Shown in pieces: positions 62,212 to 64,000 of a DNA stretch of 64,000 nt. The position numbers were made by a program, and so were the translations under genes. The notes beneath the pieces are model-generated. The model was given only the letters and a program-made list of their open reading frames with translations, searched no databases and was not told where the DNA came from. The stretch comes from Vibrio barjaei. Lineage in GTDB: Bacteria > Pseudomonadota > Gammaproteobacteria > Enterobacterales > Vibrionaceae. Numbering within the stretch: position 1 is the first letter of the stretch; every line of letters starts with the position of its first letter. The stretch covers positions 124,001 to 188,000 of the forward strand of contig NZ_LQXO02000003.1 in NCBI RefSeq assembly GCF_001639065.2, written 5' to 3'.

Positions 62212-62269
62212 AACGCCTTGAAATTTAAATGTGGCTGAGTAAGCACATTTAGGTTTCGGGCGTTTTTTT
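62212..62269 (+). terminator. Terminator of the thr operon
   Basis: An outer stem AACGCCT/GGGCGTT, extended by GAAA/TTTC after a one-base bulge, encloses an inner AAATGTG/CACATTT stem. A run of seven T follows. Confidence 0.8.
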
Positions 62270-62330
62270 GTATCTGTTGTTTGTGGATTACCTAAAACAA
62301 TAAACACTGCCACCATTAAAGGAGCACAGG

Positions 62331-63131
62331 ATGACCCCTGTTCAAATGCGTGATTATTTCGATAAGCTTGGCATTAAGGATGAGCTCAAGCCTACGGTGG
62401 CTGATATGAGATCGCTTCATCGTGCTCAGCATCGGACGTTGCCATTTGAAAACTTTGACGTCTACGTTGGCCAAGGGATTAAACTTGATATTGATGCGAT
62501 CTTTGAAAAACTGATACGTCATCAGCGTGGCGGCTATTGCTTTGAAGTCAACGGGTTACTGCTTCATGTAATGGCGAGCTTAGGCTTTATCGTTAGGCCA
62601 CTATTAGCACGAGTACATCTTAGCGGCGAGCCTTCGGGGCGTAGCCATCAGGTGACATTGACTACGATTGATGACCAGCAGTGGATTGTTGATGCAGGGT
62701 TTGGTGCGAATACGCCAAGAGCACCTCTGGAGCTGACTTTGCATCGTGAGCAATATATTGACCACCAGTGTTTTCGTTTTATCGAAGATGACCGCTGTGG
62801 TTACCTACTTCAAGTAAAGCTGCAAGATTGGGTGAGTCTATACAGCTTGGATATGACCTATGTCTGTCATGGTGATATTGCCTATGGCAATCATTTTACC
62901 TCGACCAGCCCTGACACCCACTTTACTAGCAGTTTGATTGCGGCGAGGCCGATTGACGGTGGCATCATTACACTACTCGACAGCACGCTAAAAATCCGAA
63001 TGGGTAATGAAGAGGCACAAGAAATAGAACTAACTAAAGCAGACTTAGCAGAGAACTTTGAACGCCATTTTGGTATTCAGCTAGAGGCATCACAACTTGG
63101 TAGCATCATCGCAAAACTTGGATGGGAATAG
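62331..63131 (+). CDS. Arylamine N-acetyltransferase
   Basis: 266 residues. The cysteine-protease-like triad of the family is complete: Cys70 in RGGYCFEVN, His106 in SHQVTL and Asp121 in WIVDAGFG, nearly the same numbering as the Salmonella enzyme. It transfers acetyl from acetyl-CoA to arylamines or hydrazines in the cytoplasm; the natural substrate is unknown. AAAGGAG precedes the ATG. It stands between thrABC and a Gfo/Idh gene. Confidence 0.93.
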   Translation: MTPVQMRDYFDKLGIKDELKPTVADMRSLHRAQHRTLPFENFDVYVGQGIKLDIDAIFEKLIRHQRGGYCFEVNGLLLHVMASLGFIVRPLLARVHLSGEPSGRSHQVTLTTIDDQQWIVDAGFGANTPRAPLELTLHREQYIDHQCFRFIEDDRCGYLLQVKLQDWVSLYSLDMTYVCHGDIAYGNHFTSTSPDTHFTSSLIAARPIDGGIITLLDSTLKIRMGNEEAQEIELTKADLAENFERHFGIQLEASQLGSIIAKLGWE

Positions 63132-63214
63132 CTGACAATGTCACACCGTATGATACTTGAGTAATCGTATGACTTCGGTATGGTTGGCAAAAAACACAAC
63201 GTAAAAGGTAGAGA

Positions 63215-64000
63215 ATGTTGGAGAAAGCTCGTTGGGGTATCGCAGGTTCAGGGAAAATAGCACGTCGGTTTGCCATCGATTTAACCCAACATTCGCAATG
63301 TGGCGAATTGGTTGCGGTGGCAGCACGTGATGAAGAGAGGGCGTCGCATTTTGCCGGCGAGTTTGAGTGCAGTCGCTCTTACGGTTCATACCAAGCATTA
63401 GCAGGTGATGACAACGTAGATGTGGTCTATGTTGCGACATTGCATCCCTATCACCGAGACTTGGTCGAGCTATTTCTAAGCGCTGGAAAACATGTACTGG
63501 TAGAGAAACCTGCATTTACCAATGTAAAAGATTGGGATGAAATGGCTGCGCTAGCGAAACGACATGGTGTCATTTTAGCGGAAGCCATGAAGTCTGTTGT
63601 GTTTCCTGCCTACCGAGAGTTAAAACAGTTTATTGCCAACAACAATATCAAACTATCCTCAGTACAGGCAGCATTTGGTAATTGGCATGAGTACGATGAA
63701 AACTACCAGATCTTCAATGCTCAACAAGCCGGTGGCGCGACACTGGATGTGGGAGTGTATGCGCTGTGGTTGTACGCGGATTTATGTACATTGTGTGGCG
63801 TAACTATTGGTAAGCCCGACGTAGTTTTTTCTCAAGATAACCCTCAAGCAAAGGTGGATGAAACCGCAGAGTTTCATTTTAAGTCTGGACTTCAAGGTCA
63901 GTTGGCGGCCTCAATAACACGCAATTTAGCGCGCAGCGCTGTCATTCAGGGTGAGGACTTTGAAGCGATCATTGCCGAAAAGTGGTGGAACCCTAAATCG
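63215..64000 (+). CDS. Gfo/Idh/MocA-family oxidoreductase (partial, C-terminus beyond window)
   Basis: 262 codons are present and the frame is still open at the window end. The N-terminal NAD(P) loop WGIAGSGKIARRFAIDL and the HVLVEKPAFTN motif, with the conserved EKP, identify the family; GGATLDVGVYALWLY holds the usual catalytic Asp/Tyr region. Such enzymes oxidise sugars or trans-dihydrodiols; the substrate is not evident. AAAGGTAG precedes the ATG at 63215. It starts 83 bp after the N-acetyltransferase gene. Confidence 0.9.
   Translation, partial: MLEKARWGIAGSGKIARRFAIDLTQHSQCGELVAVAARDEERASHFAGEFECSRSYGSYQALAGDDNVDVVYVATLHPYHRDLVELFLSAGKHVLVEKPAFTNVKDWDEMAALAKRHGVILAEAMKSVVFPAYRELKQFIANNNIKLSSVQAAFGNWHEYDENYQIFNAQQAGGATLDVGVYALWLYADLCTLCGVTIGKPDVVFSQDNPQAKVDETAEFHFKSGLQGQLAASITRNLARSAVIQGEDFEAIIAEKWWNPKS

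Overview
This window reads as an ordinary stretch of the main chromosome of a Vibrio or close Vibrionaceae relative. The evidence is the gene order (lpoA-rsmI-rnpB-division/cell-wall cluster-lpxC-secA-mutT, then dapB-carAB, two glutamate synthase operons, arcB/arcA and thrABC), protein sequences clearly gammaproteobacterial and close to the E. coli orthologues, and moderate GC. The species cannot be fixed from the sequence alone. I see no prophage, insertion sequence, CRISPR array, tRNA, rRNA or defence island. Nearly all of it is core genome, and the unusual points lie in regulation, gene loss and a few odd proteins.

Layout. 1-3063: 5' part of lpoA (minus strand), rsmI, and the RNase P RNA with its promoter and terminator. 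3172-18916: the dcw cluster, rsmH-ftsL-ftsI-murE-murF-mraY-murD-ftsW-murG-murC, then ftsQ-ftsA-ftsZ, mostly overlapping or tightly packed genes. There is no mraZ in front and no ddlB between murC and ftsQ; a terminator-like hairpin and a good sigma70 promoter sit at the ddlB position. 19016-23647: lpxC, a 495-bp gap without a recognisable secM, secA and mutT. 23723-29458: dapB and carAB, with a long control region carrying a PUR-box-like site, a strong promoter and two ARG-box-like sites.

29625-37752: small accessory genes. These are an outer-membrane barrel, a TSUP permease, a LysR regulator, a flavodoxin, a ModF-like twin ABC ATPase, a TRIC-family channel, the mtnN-(CbiB-like)-btuF operon and a DUF1499 lipoprotein. 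37842-50124: two complete gltBD operons in tandem on the minus strand, one enterobacterial in type and one of a different subfamily. 50651-57068: a YhcC-type radical SAM gene, arcB with an overlapping unknown lipoprotein gene, convergent arcA (perfect FNR box upstream), a DUF3293 gene, rraA and a small outer-membrane protein. 57330-62191: the threonine operon with leader peptide and attenuator. The window ends with an arylamine N-acetyltransferase and the 5' part of a Gfo/Idh oxidoreductase.

Together the genes cover peptidoglycan precursor synthesis and septation, lipid A commitment, protein export, amino-acid and carbamoyl-phosphate metabolism, ammonia assimilation, cobalamin uptake and redox control. 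The observations I rate highest are complementary degeneration of the two ATP sites in ModF, the tandem non-identical GOGAT operons, the translationally coupled lipoprotein after arcB, the FNR box placed for arcA, the rewired carAB control region, the split of the dcw cluster at the missing ddlB, and a palindromic operator-like site at mtnN. I did not find a clearly new multigene system.
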